Shown piece by piece: positions 15,342-27,645 of a stretch of DNA of 64,000 nt. The DNA comes from Gadus chalcogrammus (lineage: Eukaryota > Chordata > Actinopteri > Gadiformes > Gadidae), in assembly GCF_026213295.1 (NCBI RefSeq), contig NC_079420.1, positions 7,212,198 through 7,276,197 of the forward strand, in the 5' to 3' direction. Made by a program: the position numbers and the translations under genes. The notes under the pieces were generated by a model that saw only the letters and a program-made list of their open reading frames with translations, did no database searches and was not told the origin of the DNA. How positions within the stretch are numbered: the first letter of the stretch is position 1; each line of letters opens with the position of its first letter.

Positions 15342-15406
15342 CGAGACAGCGAGAGAGAGAGAGAGAGAGAGACAGAGACAGAGAGAGAGAGACAGGGAGA
15401 GAGAGG
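15240..15406 (+). repeat. (GA)n array with GACA/GCGA variants
   Basis: About 165 bp of purine-rich GA repeats with regular GACA interruptions. Confidence 0.96.
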
Positions 15407-17830
15407 TGGGTTAGCTATTTGTTACAAAAGACCCTAGGATTCTCATCCAGTCCATCTAATTGCCACAGATGCGGTAGGTGGGGGGCTATGGTGGGGGGGT
15501 TAGTGGCAGCAGCACTAACAACCCCAAACCAGAGGACACGTCCAGCCAATCACCGCCATCATCAGACAAGAGGGGAGACAATCAGAGAGAGACGCGCCAC
15601 AGGTAAACACGAGGGGGATCGGGAGGGGGCTGGATAGGGAGTGGAGGAAAACAGCGCAGAAGAAGAGTCACTTGAGCAGGGGAATTTAGAAAGAAGATTT
15701 GTTGAACAAAAGAGGACCATGATTGTCCCTTTTAAGGAGAGTCAGAGAGTAGTAGCTATTTCTGTGGTCATTATTCGCAGCCGGGTAAATATTATAGTGG
15801 ATAAGAAGAACATATTATCAGCACTTACGGTATCCCTATATATTTGAAATAAAGAGAAGGTAATCATAAAGATCGCCCACTACTGTCAAGACACCTCAAT
15901 GTATTTGTATTTATTTACTGTTGCAACAATTGTTATACATGTTTATACACCCACATTCATATATCCAACCCAGCAGTTACTAGAGTGAAAACATGTTCAA
16001 TGTCGCCTGCGGTACCAATAGACTCGCCTATGAGTATTCCAAGTTTAGAGAGCAGGGAATAATAAACCCAATGGGCTACCAGACGTCTTTTCATCACGGT
16101 CCAAATAAGCGTATCTAAGGTGATCCCTTCCAACGTCCAATCATAGAATATTACGTCGAACGAAAGAGAATAAGCAAAAACTGCCAGTTAACGCGATGTG
16201 ATTCCTCCAGCAGCCGCGGCCTCAAGCCGCGAGCAATCAATGGCATATCTTCTCCTAACCTTCTCATCATCCGCCCACGCCACCCACCCTGCACGCTCGC
16301 TCGCGCCGACCTCTGCCTCGGAGAGGCCTCCCTCGAAGCAGCCCCACGGCGGCCAACAGCGGTCCAATTCTAATCCAATGATCTCCCCCCACCGCCACCA
16401 CCGACTCGCTCCACCACCACCACCACCACCCCTCACAGCCTGGCCACCCACTCAGGAGAATGAGGGTCGGAAATGAAATGAAGCTCGAGCAGATGGGACG
16501 AGGGGTTTGGTGTGTCGTTAAACTCACGTTGTAATTAATTATTCCAGGTTACCGGTATTGTTTAGTAAGATCCGTTTGGATCAGATAAACTATTATTCCC
16601 GTTAGTAAACGTTCCGAGTCCTCTGAGCTAAGAACATGTCTGTGGACATGTTATGAATTCGGATAACATATTGAAGCGATTTTCCAACCCTATGGTTGGG
16701 AAATTGGCCGTATGATGTTTCTTTATGATGTCCGCCACTTGATGGAAGGCCATTTCCCACTTGATGGAAGGCAATTTGAAAGTAGCTTTTATGGTTTCAT
16801 TGTTCCCTGGAATGGGTGCAGAACGCCATACACAGACGCACTGTTTAAGCCTTAACATTGAACACTTGAGCACTATTACACATGTGTTAGAGGGTTTAAA
16901 AAAGTACATTAAAGAAGTAATTTCCCCAAAACGTCAAACATTTCCTCTCGTTTGAAGCAAAACTTTGGGGATTGCTTCCGAGCGGAGGAAAGGAAATGAG
17001 AGCCTGTCACCTTAACATCGCAGAGGACGAAAGGCTTGTTATTCTCTAATAACTTTGAGTGACAGTCTGGGGTTTTGACACACCTATTTCAAGGCGGCCT
17101 TCTATCCATAAACATAAAGGACAAAGCAATGGCACTTTAGTGGCAGGCACAAGTTATTTCTCCAAGGACTTCAAAGTAGTAGAACCATCCCGTCAAGAAA
17201 AGAAACACGCAGCGCTTCTCTCTGTAAAGACGGCGGTCAGCGAGGACGAAATTGAGGGAAGTAACGATGGAAGGATGAAAGAATGAAAGAATGGAAGGAA
17301 GTTGAGGGGAGGTGGGATACTGCACGGCATCAGTGTGACGAGCGTCCCTGTACGGGTTGACGGTGAAGGTGAAGCCCCGGACACCGGCCATCAGAGCTAA
17401 TTGAGCGCTGGTTGGGTGAAGGTGAAGCCTGATGTGTCCGCTTCAGAAATAACAACCTGCAGCGAGGTGTGCGGGTAATGAGAAACGACACGGACCCCTT
17501 CTCTGAGTCTCGCCGACGATTTGACGCGTTTCGGATCCCGCGGCAATCAGAAGAAAAATAAAAAGCCGTCGGCAGTGATACGTAATCACTCCACTCTGCC
17601 TGATTTCAGAGGACATGGGGAAGGAAGAAATGGCTTCCCGCCGGGGCACTAAGGGCAAACAAAGACTTTGAAGTTATGGCGCCCTCCAAGCCAGAGATGG
17701 ACGAGTCACTGAGGGGCTATTCTCCCCAGCGGTGGTGTCGTAATGATCTGCGGCCGACAGAATGTCATAGTTCTTGTGGAACATAGAGCCCGGTGTCACC
17801 GGCCAGGCCCCCCGGACCCCATCGGTCGGA

Positions 17831-17882
17831 GCACACACACACACACACACACGCACACATGCACACACACACACACACACAA
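17831..17882 (+). repeat. (CA)n microsatellite
   Basis: About 25 CA units interrupted by CGCACACATG. Confidence 0.95.
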
Positions 17883-18404
17883 ACCACCATATGTGAGCAC
17901 CACCATTTTCGGGAGCAATAATGGTATAACCTGCACACGGAAAGAAAACAAACAAGCAAACCTACCCTTGCTTGTTATTTTGTTTTTCTCCCACATTTTC
18001 CAGTTTCCCGATGGCAGATTGCGCACGGCTGGGGATTTCACGGAGATAGTATCAACGACAATACTGGAACTCATCAAGTCCCAAAGAGGATTAATTAAGT
18101 TTATCTTTTAATCCTCTAATGGAGTTGCACGGGTGCCACTAAATACGCCGTTAAAAAACAGCCCTGGCTCCGGTGCTGTCAATAAAAATCAGGAGCTGGC
18201 GACCTGCCAAGAAATATACAGCCAAATGAGCTCCCCGTGTCACATGTGCTCTATCTCTCTTTGTGTGCACTTTCCAATATGAACACCCTTGCCCTTCTCC
18301 GGCTCTATAAATGAGCAGCCAGACACCACTGTCAGGATAACTAGCAGCCGAGCAAGCCACTATTAGGCTCAAAATTACCACCATTCCCCATTAGGTAGGT
18401 GGGG

Positions 18405-18676
<272 letters not shown>

Positions 18677-20009
18677 GCCCCAGCCTTGGACAGATATCAC
18701 CTGAAATACAAACATGAGTTTGAACAGCAACCTCCGACCACATCATCCCTATTAAAACAGCCTCCCTCTCCTCTCCCCATGATATCCTGATATCATCACA
18801 TGATCCAGCGGCTCAGCCCATGTTGGTCATTAAAAACATATCCGTCACAATTAGAGGCGTGCATTAAGAGCGTCCCGGGTGAGTCGTATTCACCAGCTAC
18901 TTCTCTATTCAGACTTACGAGGAGAGATCCTGGCAACAAGCACTAATGATCCACTCCGTCTACAGATGGTCAATGGGCATGCGCCATCGCCGCTGGTCCA
19001 ATTAAAAAGATTAATAACGACTCTGTACGCATTATTTCCCATTATTTTCGAAAAATCTTAAAGCAATAGCATGGTGATGGAAAAAAAGAGAGGAAGGTTT
19101 GGAATTGAATTCGTCCTTTAAACAGGTAAATGGTCTTCCCTATTAACAGGAAAACGGTCTTGTTTTCACACATAGAAGCTGGATCGAGGAAGGTTGGTGC
19201 AGCGCGTTCCAGGCAGTCCTGAGCATCTCCCCTCAGAAGGGTCACCTGCTTTGATTGATTAAAAAAAGCGGGAAACCACAACCGTAATTGACTCTGAGAC
19301 GCCAGAAAGCCCCGTCTCGCTCGTCCGTCAACGCGGCCGAGTGTAAACACAACTTCAGAACGACTTTACTGGCACATTAAGGTCAACCACCTCGACAACC
19401 ACCTCATGTCCATCCCGTTCCACCTATACCCAGCCCTGGCAGCCCCCCTTCTGGGTATGAGGAGCTGGGGTGTGCTGGCGATGGAGGGAGGGTGGGTGTG
19501 GACGGTGGTGGTGGTGGTGGTGGTGGTATTGGGGTAGGTGGGCTGATGTCTTCATGTCGGCCGAGGCTCCAGTCCATCCGTCAGCCTTCGGTGCTCGCTG
19601 AGAGCTGCTGACGTGCACCTCTGGGTCTGATGGATGCGGCCCGTCGTCCACCGAGTCCTGGCCCACCCAGCCTTTATCTGCTGAGGCAGCCCTATCCTCC
19701 TGGATCCCGCCATAATCAGCCAGAACCCCTTTTTTTTTGATTCCCCACCTCCTACCCTCCTCCCCATCCACCCCACTCTCCCAACACCCATTCATCCTTC
19801 TCAGGTGCGGCGCTATGAAATGGTTTTGCGTTACATATGGGTTATAGATCGGCCCGTTCTGAGGAGCCGTGGGGAGATACGACAGCCGTGACGGAGTGGG
19901 GGAGGTCTTTTCGTGGGTTTTCATTTTTTTTTTCCCTCTACATATAAACAATGGATTTTGATGGATTTGATTGCTTATTTAACCTTGGTCTTGACAGGGG
20001 CCAGGGAGG

Positions 20010-20036
20010 GCAGAGAGAGGGAGAAAAAGAAAGAGA

Positions 20037-20124
<88 letters not shown>

Positions 20125-20209
20125 GGGAGAGGGAGAACGAGAGACAGAACTAGAGAACGAGAGAGAGAGAGGGAGAAAAATGGTTCTTATTGGGAGAAAA
20201 AGAAAGAGA

Positions 20210-20256
<47 letters not shown>

Positions 20257-20360
20257 GGAGAGAGAGAGAGAGAGAGAGGGAGAGAGGGAGAGAGAGAGAG
20301 AGAGAGAGAGAGAACGAGAGATAGAACTAGAGAACGAGAGAGAGAGAGAGAAAAATGGTT
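20010..20360 (+). repeat. (GA)n array containing a 175-bp tandem duplication
   Basis: Unique landmarks GAGAACGAGAGA(C/T)AGAAC (20133 and 20310) and AAAAATGGTTCTTATT (20176 and 20351) recur 175-177 bp apart within GA repeats. Confidence 0.93.
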
Positions 20361-20645
20361 CTTATTGCTGCTGTTGATGATCAAAAACCCGCACCGATAA
20401 GAGCGGGGAGAACGTACGAGGCTTTGTGGGCAGAGGGCCCTTGAGGTATGACTGCATTTCAGAACCACTCGAGATGGGAGCAGAATATCTTTCTCTCCCC
20501 CCTCCCTCTTATCAGAAACATGCACATGGAGCTTAACACATTCCATATTTACCACTGGTATCATAGGTGTGGACGCAGTGTGCGCACTAGCCTCCCCGTT
20601 GTGTTTTTGATTACTTCAGCTCCATTTGCCTGGCGATAATGTTGT

Positions 20646-20649
<4 letters not shown>

Positions 20650-20720
<71 letters not shown>
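20650..20720 (+). repeat. (GT)n microsatellite
   Basis: About 35 GT units, followed 65 bp later by a G-run near 20787-20816. Confidence 0.97.
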
Positions 20721-20721
<1 letters not shown>

Positions 20722-21936
20722 TCTCACTTCTGGGAAAGGCAAGCTGTTAGGCGGGAATTGAAGCCTGGCCAATCGCGGCTGGGGAGGGGGGGGGGGGGGG
20801 GGGGGGGTGGGGGGAAGAAGATGTTGGTTACCGCGGGGTAAGTGACTAGCGAACCTTATCTCCTCGCCAGTCCTTTGGCCCCGGCTCCGCCCCTCCTGGC
20901 CCTCCGGTGACGACGCTATCAAACGGGTGCAGCAGGATCAACCACCGCGCCTGGAGGCAGGCCTGACTCCCACCGCTGGGATTTAAATCAAGGAGCCACG
21001 GAAAACCAAGAGGGACGTCTCCTCCTCCGCGGTAAATACCGTCACAGTTGGAGGGAGGGTTGAGATCCCAATGTTCTCCTTGTGCTTAATAGACATGCTC
21101 CTTTGGGTTCGAGCACCACCTGGGGTCGTTTGGACTATTTAGTATTGAGATTAAGATACACTGCGCTACATAACTTGTATGCAGAGCTCTTTCAACGATA
21201 CACAGAGTATATTTTGCACACACACAATCACACACACACACAAACACACACACACATGCAGAGTGTCTGTGTAACTGGATACAAGACAATATGCAGGTCT
21301 CATGGCCATGTCTTGAATTGGTATAAGAGTGAATACAATATTTTTCTACTTTACTTTAATACTTTAGCCCTCAATAGCTCTTGAATTGTTAATGACTTCT
21401 ACTCAGTTCCAGTTCACGGCCCTCGCTGGCTACGTGATATCCGTCTCTAGCTCTGCATGGCCTAATAAAACCTTAAGTGAGCAAAAATGTCTTTCATAAA
21501 ATGTGTCGGTTCAACAGCTTTATCATCCCGCTATAGCAAATGTCAAACGTTAAAGTTTCATTGGTATGCCCATCAGGAACGTCGTAAAACGGCCCATAAA
21601 ACATTACTTACTCCATCAGGTCGTTTAGTAATTGGCAACATGGATCCTCTAGACAAATGTGTGTTGATTTCCCAAAACAGAACGCACAAAAACTTTTATA
21701 AACCTGAACTAATGAGAAGCGATATGGCAGAAAGGTTGTTTGGTGTCCTCAGCCGTTAAATAAATAGATCCAGGTGACCCGCGTTCACCGTCGCTGCAGT
21801 TGGTTTCTCGTTTTACGGCCTGTGGATTAAAATGAAAAGCAACAGATTTCGTGCATATATTACTCAACTCAATCTGTGATGGAACGAGCGAGCAAAGAAA
21901 ACGTAAAAACTTTTTCTTGAGGGATAATCGCATCCT

Positions 21937-22085
21937 CTCTCTCTCTCTCTCTCTCTCCGTCTCTGTCTCTCCTTCTCCCTCTCTCTTCCTCTTTCCCTCT
22001 CCCTTCCTTCCTTCCTACCTCCCTCCCCCCCTCCCTCCCTCGCCCTCTCTCCCCCACTCTCCCTCCCTCCCCCCTCCCTCTCTCC
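21937..22085 (+). repeat. Pyrimidine-only CT/CCT/CCTT tract
   Basis: About 150 bp of nearly pure pyrimidine with CTCT, CCTT and CCCT units. Confidence 0.93.
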
Positions 22086-22659
22086 TGTATTACTGGAAGC
22101 CCCTGCCCATTGTCTTTGCAGCCATTTAGGAGGCTGTTAACCTGTGGGGCCAATCTCACTAAAACAAGCTTCTCCGTATAAAAGATAAATAAAGAAAGAA
22201 AAAAAATCGTCCGGCTTCTGCCGCCGGGACAATAGGTCATAAGTGGCATCAATAAATAATTACATTTAAATGTGTCTTAATGAGCAGAGTTTGCTGACTG
22301 GGGTCTATGTTTACGGCCTCAGATGAAACTGCATTGCGCAGTACATCCATAATACAGCACGTCATAAAAGAGGGGTCCAGCTAATGGGTCTTAGTGCACC
22401 CACTGTCACGATAACAGCATCCTCATTACACACAGGGCGATATGGCAGGACCAGATATGCAAATATTGCGCTGATTCCATTCCAAATGTTTGCTATCTCA
22501 GCACCGGAGCAAAGCGTTTATGGGGATCCTCATTACGGAGCATCGTGCCGCTTTATATCCTTGTAAACATGAAATAGTGGAACGCGTTTGACAAGCCGCT
22601 GTGTGTGAGCGATACGTGTGCAGGCTGCCGTTAGGTGAGCACTAGGTTCCGTCTGTCTT

Positions 22660-22935
22660 TCTACCCCTCCGTCCGTCTGTCTATCCGTCCACATCCATCC
22701 ACCTTCAACCTTCCTAACATCGTATCAATTCATCCGTCCATCCACCCTTCCTTCCTTCAATCTCTCCACCAAACCATCCATGCATCCATCCATCCCTTCA
22801 TTCATGCATCCATCCATCAGCCAATCCATCCTTCCATCTATTTCCCCATCCATCCATCCATCCATCCATCCATCCATCCATCCATCCATCCATTCTTCCA
22901 TCTAAACACACACACATCCTTCCATCCATACAGCT
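22660..22935 (+). repeat. (CATC)n tetranucleotide array
   Basis: CATC/CCAT units, pure at 22848-22894 and imperfect either side. Confidence 0.95.
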
Positions 22936-23721
22936 ATCTGTATCCCCATCCACGTACCAGATGCCCTTTGATCTAAAAGCAGCGAGGTCTAATTGGCGTG
23001 GAAGTTGTATGCGGTGTGCCGGGTTTCCCTCGAGGTTGTCGGTAAAGTTTTACCCTTGACGGGGCTCCCCAAAGAAGCGCAAAAAACAACACGCCTCGCC
23101 CCGTGAAACACCCCCGAGACGCGCGGATCCAGAGGTGTCCCGGACAAAGAGCAGCAGCGACAACAACGGCAGCGACGACAGGAACAACAGACTGTTTAAT
23201 CTATAGAGGATGGAGCCAGGTGAGACAGATACACTAGCTTTCCCTCCACATGGCACCCTGCTACATTATTAATCAAGGTGCACGCGCACAGAAGGTTCAG
23301 GAGCCTGTATGTGTGTGTGCGTGTGTGAGCAAGTGTGTGTGTTTGGGTGTGTTTGGGGGGGGAACACAGGGGGAAGGAGCGGGGGGGGGAGACGTGTGGC
23401 TTTGTGCTCATGACAGCCGAGGGGTTGAAACACGAGACAGGTGCACGGGGCAATCCCACGCACCGCAGGGGGCCGCGCACGCCGAAGCGTTTGCCGAGAA
23501 GGCGAGGATGTGTGCCTGTGTGTGGGGGGGATGTGGGTGGGGGAGGGGGGGAGGGGGGGGGGCCCGCCGCTCTGACAGGCGACAGCGTGTTACACGAAAC
23601 AAACAAATCAATGGAGGCTTGAAGGCGCCACGCGGGGATGGGTGGTGTGAAGATTTGGAGAAGACGAGGGGGCAACGGTTTTAGGGGTGCAGGGGCCTCA
23701 CATGCACACAGCAACACCTCT

Positions 23722-23724
<3 letters not shown>

Positions 23725-23762
<38 letters not shown>

Positions 23763-23805
23763 CACACACACACCTACCAACACACACACACACACACACA
23801 CACCT
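23725..23805 (+). repeat. (CA)n microsatellite
   Basis: Two CA runs are separated by CGAGC and CCTACCAA interruptions. Confidence 0.96.
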
Positions 23806-23949
23806 ACAGACACACTCTCTCGTGGCAGTATGGAGGCCCTGACTTCCTGTGGTGTCACTGGGATATCCTGACCCCCAACCCAGTACTCCTATACTGGGTT
23901 GGTGTCTACACACACACTCCTATACACCGGGGGTGTCTACACAGTCAGG

Positions 23950-24235
23950 TGACCTTGGGCCCCCCCAACCACGCCAGCTCGGGCCAGCCTTATATTTGGG
24001 GTGGCACTAGATTGTCATTATTAATTCATAATGTCAAAATATAAAACTTTCAATGAATACAATAAGTCAAAGTTAGATAAAACTAATAGTGCATATTTAA
24101 GCTTTCTTTAGACCGTTTCCGTTCAGGATCTTTAATTGAATTTTTTCAGAATCGGGGGGGCCAGCGGGGTGGCCAACCTCAGACCAGGGGGGGCCATGGC
24201 CCCCCCTGGCCCCCATGTGGCTACGCCCCTGCCAC
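23950..24235. mobile_element. Possible transposon remnant with G/C-block ends
   Basis: The right end holds a GGGGGGCCATGGCCCCCC palindrome and GTGGCTACGCCCCTGCC. The left end has a related C-run followed by AACCACGCC near 23960-23975. The interior is AT-rich (TAATTCATAATGTCAAAATA). This arrangement recalls a repeat seen often in fish genomes. Its family and borders are uncertain. Confidence 0.4.
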
Positions 24236-27000
24236 CACTCCATGTTGACCTGCCCATCAGACTCATTCAGCACAGAGTGAATGAGGAGGAACTGGCCCCA
24301 TGCTGTTCAGATGTGGGTCGGAAAACACGCTCTACCGCACTGGGAACCTATGGAGAGGTGATTCTGTGGAGGTTAAAAAGAATAACAGAAGCAGGAGAGA
24401 AGAAGAATAGAATGTAAATAGACAAAATAAAATAAAGGGCTTATAATAATTAAACGCTTCATGGTGGTATAGAATTTGATTGAAATAATGACAAATTAAG
24501 ACTTCACTTGAAGAAAAGACATGGATGTTAAGAACACAACCGACACCTTTCACCACTCATAACACATTATGTACTGTAAGAGCTTATCCAGATACATTAT
24601 GTATTCAGAGTTAATGGACAACTGTAAGCCCTTAACCCCCCATGTCTTTGTCCAGAATTAGTAAGATAGGTGGAGGCATAGGCTCTCATTGGAATCACGC
24701 CTTAAACTACAACCACGGCTGTGACTGGGCTTATGACACCAGCTTTGAATCCAGACATTTCACAGAATACTCCCAGTAACTTGAAGAGAGTAAAAAGGAT
24801 TAATATCAGAGAACCCTAGACCTTGGCCTTTGAACACTTGATTTGGATTCAACACAGCAAGTTGGCTGGTATGTGAAGAAAAGACCCGGTCTTACATCAG
24901 ATGTTTGAACATCAAATGAGAAGCACACCTTGATATATGCCCTGCAGACAATGACGGCAAACATGGCCAGGCATTAGAGTTGTTGTATGAAAGCCACCAT
25001 AGGTAATGCATCTTTACAAAGGATTATTTTAAAACTAGTGGTCAACTCCAATGAAACATTGGCATCAACACTATTGTATTTAAAAAAAAAAGGCAGTAAA
25101 TACATTGCTTGTATGTCGTCAATGTTTAGAACCTTTCCACACCGCTAGTTTTGAGCTATTTTCAGACAACAACCATACACAGGTAGAAAAGGAGCTAACC
25201 TCACTCAAATTCCAAACATGCCTCCCAGACTTTCCCAAAGCAAGGGTATATCTGCCACGCTCCCTCCCCTCCAGTACCATCTATCCACTGGTTCAAGGTA
25301 TGGAAATGTATGACAAATAGCCCTAGAGTGGCCCAGACAGCCGCCATCCATCAGTGTAATGACAGGAGTGAGTCCCCCTCCACTCTACTGTCACCCCAAC
25401 CCCCCTCTGCCCTCACCACCAGCCCCACCTCCGCCCCGCACGCGTGAATGAAGACGGTCAGATGTAGGCTCGGATCCGCGTCCAGCTAAGGCCTACGCCG
25501 AGAGTGCATCAATCACCAGGTGATTCAACAGCCCCTGACGGATTCAAAAGCCCTCCCCTATACACACTGCCACTCACACGTCGCTGACACACCGGCTCAC
25601 CCCGGGCGGACCCTCTGTATCTACTCCCCCCCCCGGAACGCCAAGCCAAACCCGCCCACCCACCTTATAGTAGCGCCCGAACACGCCAGCTCCCCTACGT
25701 CTCAGCCCGGTGTAAACATTGCGGTTGACGGTTACCGCCGACGACTGGCGGACAGAGCTGGACTGCGGCGCGCACGTTCATCAGAACCATTTGTTGACTT
25801 TCTCAACGCAACCCCCCCCAAGACACCTTCATTCCTGGGGGGGCATGGGCTGAGGAGGTGGGTGGGCGTCGGGGAGCCTGTAGGGACAGGGGAGGTGAGG
25901 GGGAGGGGACTGTTTTGGGTGGGTGAAACGTCTCCTGGAAGCCATCATGGCACGGTTCCTGGAGGGCCTCCCGGGAAGGTGGGCGGTCGGTGCCAAGCGT
26001 CTGATTTATCACCAGCCCCGCTAATGTACCACCAGGCTGTCTGGTGCTCTCCTGTTTGGGGGGCCCCCACGCCCCGATAGAAGCCTGCTTTAGTACCATC
26101 GGCGCTGGCATCGGGGAGCAGCAGGAGGAGGAGGAGGTGGTGGTGGTGGTGGTGGTGGAGGGGGGGGAGGCCGTCTGTATTATTCATAAGATCACCCACA
26201 ACATGAGGTCCCTGAGCCCAACCTGGGGGATCCATTTACGCAGAGTGCACCAAACGCAGATCCGATTTATCGCCTCAACAAGTACGAGCGCACGCGCGTC
26301 TGTAGCTGAGACAGAGAGATACTTAAACCCACTAAAGCAGCCCGGAGAAAAAATAAAAGATGGTCAAAACAGACGGGGGCGGGGGGGGGGGGGCGTGGGG
26401 GGGAGAGGAAGAAAGGAAGAAGGAGGGGAAAAAAACATTTCCACAAGCTTGGTAACAAAACGAATAAATCAGGAAGCCGCTTCCTTCCACACGAACACAG
26501 ACCCCAACCGCCCGGAGCCGCGGGCCGGGGCGATAGCATATCACCTAGCTCCTCAATAAAACCGCATGCCACTGCCGGAGTGTCCAATAAAGTCATCATT
26601 TCTTCACTGACATCCTTATCACCGCCAGTCCATGAATCACACGAGCCGCGACGCACAGAGCCATCGGGTGAACAACAAATAACAACCGGACCAAAAATAA
26701 ACCGACAGCGCCTTTACCCACCGGGACCGGCCCGGCCAATTACAAAGGCCGGAGCAAGAAACATGTAGGAAAGAAGAAAAGGGGGAACCGGCACAGTGAT
26801 GGAAATACTCACTTTGTGTGTGGCCGGTGTCGCCCGGTGTTTTTTTTCGGATGCCAGAAGGCAGGGATTGTTTTGGCAGGTGTTGTGTAAGGGTTTTGTA
26901 CTTGTAGGTACGATGTTATGTTCATGTTGATCTTGTCACATGCACAAACAACCACTGATCCTCCCTCTGCCCCCTCTTTCCCTCCTCTTGCTCTCTCTCT
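24236..27000. other. Gene-free; AT-rich then a GC-rich block (25.3-26.7 kb)
   Basis: 24.2-25.3 kb is unique AT-rich sequence. 25.3-26.7 kb is GC-rich with many CpGs and C/G runs. An exon in the GC-rich part could not be supported. Confidence 0.5.
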
Positions 27001-27013
27001 CACCCACTGAAAC

Positions 27014-27345
27014 ACATGTGCACACACACTCACCCTCACTCGAACACACACACACACACACACACACACAGCCCTACTCACTCACCCTCACTCGAACATA
27101 CTAATATGCACATAGACACACACACACACACACACAGACAAACACAGACACTCAAATACACACACACACAAACATACACACACACATACAGCCCTACTCA
27201 CTCACCCTCACTTGAACATACTAATATGCACATAGACACACACACACAGACACTCAAATACACACACACACACCCCTACTCACCGTCACTTAAACACACT
27301 AACCTACACACAAACACACACACACACACACACACACCGTCCCTC
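27014..27345 (+). repeat. CA-rich minisatellite with a 120-bp higher-order unit
   Basis: GCCCTACTCACTCACCCTCA starts units at 27071 and 27191, each followed by ACATACTAATATGCACATAG and a CA run. A truncated third unit starts near 27283. Confidence 0.92.
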
Positions 27346-27381
27346 AAACACACGCGTGCACACATACCCACTACAGAACTC

Positions 27382-27467
27382 CACACCTCGAACCCCTCTC
27401 TCATCAGAGATGAGAGTGCACATGTGTGAGCGTGCACTCCACTAATGAGAGAAGGATTTGAGGTGTG
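27382..27467. repeat. Imperfect palindrome between CA-rich and GT-rich arrays
   Basis: The arms at 27382-27404 and 27445-27467 are complementary in 20 of 23 positions. A perfect inner pair GAGTGCAC/GTGCACTC lies at 27414-27421 and 27432-27439. Confidence 0.8.
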
Positions 27468-27519
27468 TAGTTTAGTGCAGGTGTGTGAGCACGCCGCCAT
27501 GACTGTGTGTGAGTATGCT

Positions 27520-27645
27520 GTCGCGCACGTGTGTGTGTGTATGTGCGGCCTTGCACATGAGCGAGCATGCAGCCGTGCACGAGTGTCAGTGTGCGGTCGT
27601 ACACGTGTGTGTGTGTGTGTGGTAGTGCATGTATGTCTATTGATC
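27520..27645 (+). repeat. GT-rich degenerate array
   Basis: GTGTGT blocks with GTGCGGTCGT-type interruptions, in the opposite strand sense to the CA-rich block at 27014-27345. Confidence 0.8.

Larger units (their letters stand above)
18680..23949. other. Gene-free sequence with simple repeats
   Basis: Unique blocks at 18.7-19.9, 20.9-21.9 and 22.1-22.6 kb contain no supportable exon. The rest is listed repeats. Confidence 0.55.

Noticed and set aside
19424..19951. 175-codon minus-strand open frame ending in poly-His
   Set aside because: It includes a GGT repeat translation and has no homology or splice signals.
25520..26080. 186-codon plus-strand open frame in the GC-rich block
   Set aside because: GC-rich DNA gives long frames by chance. 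It is Pro/Gly/Arg-rich with no domain and no splice support.
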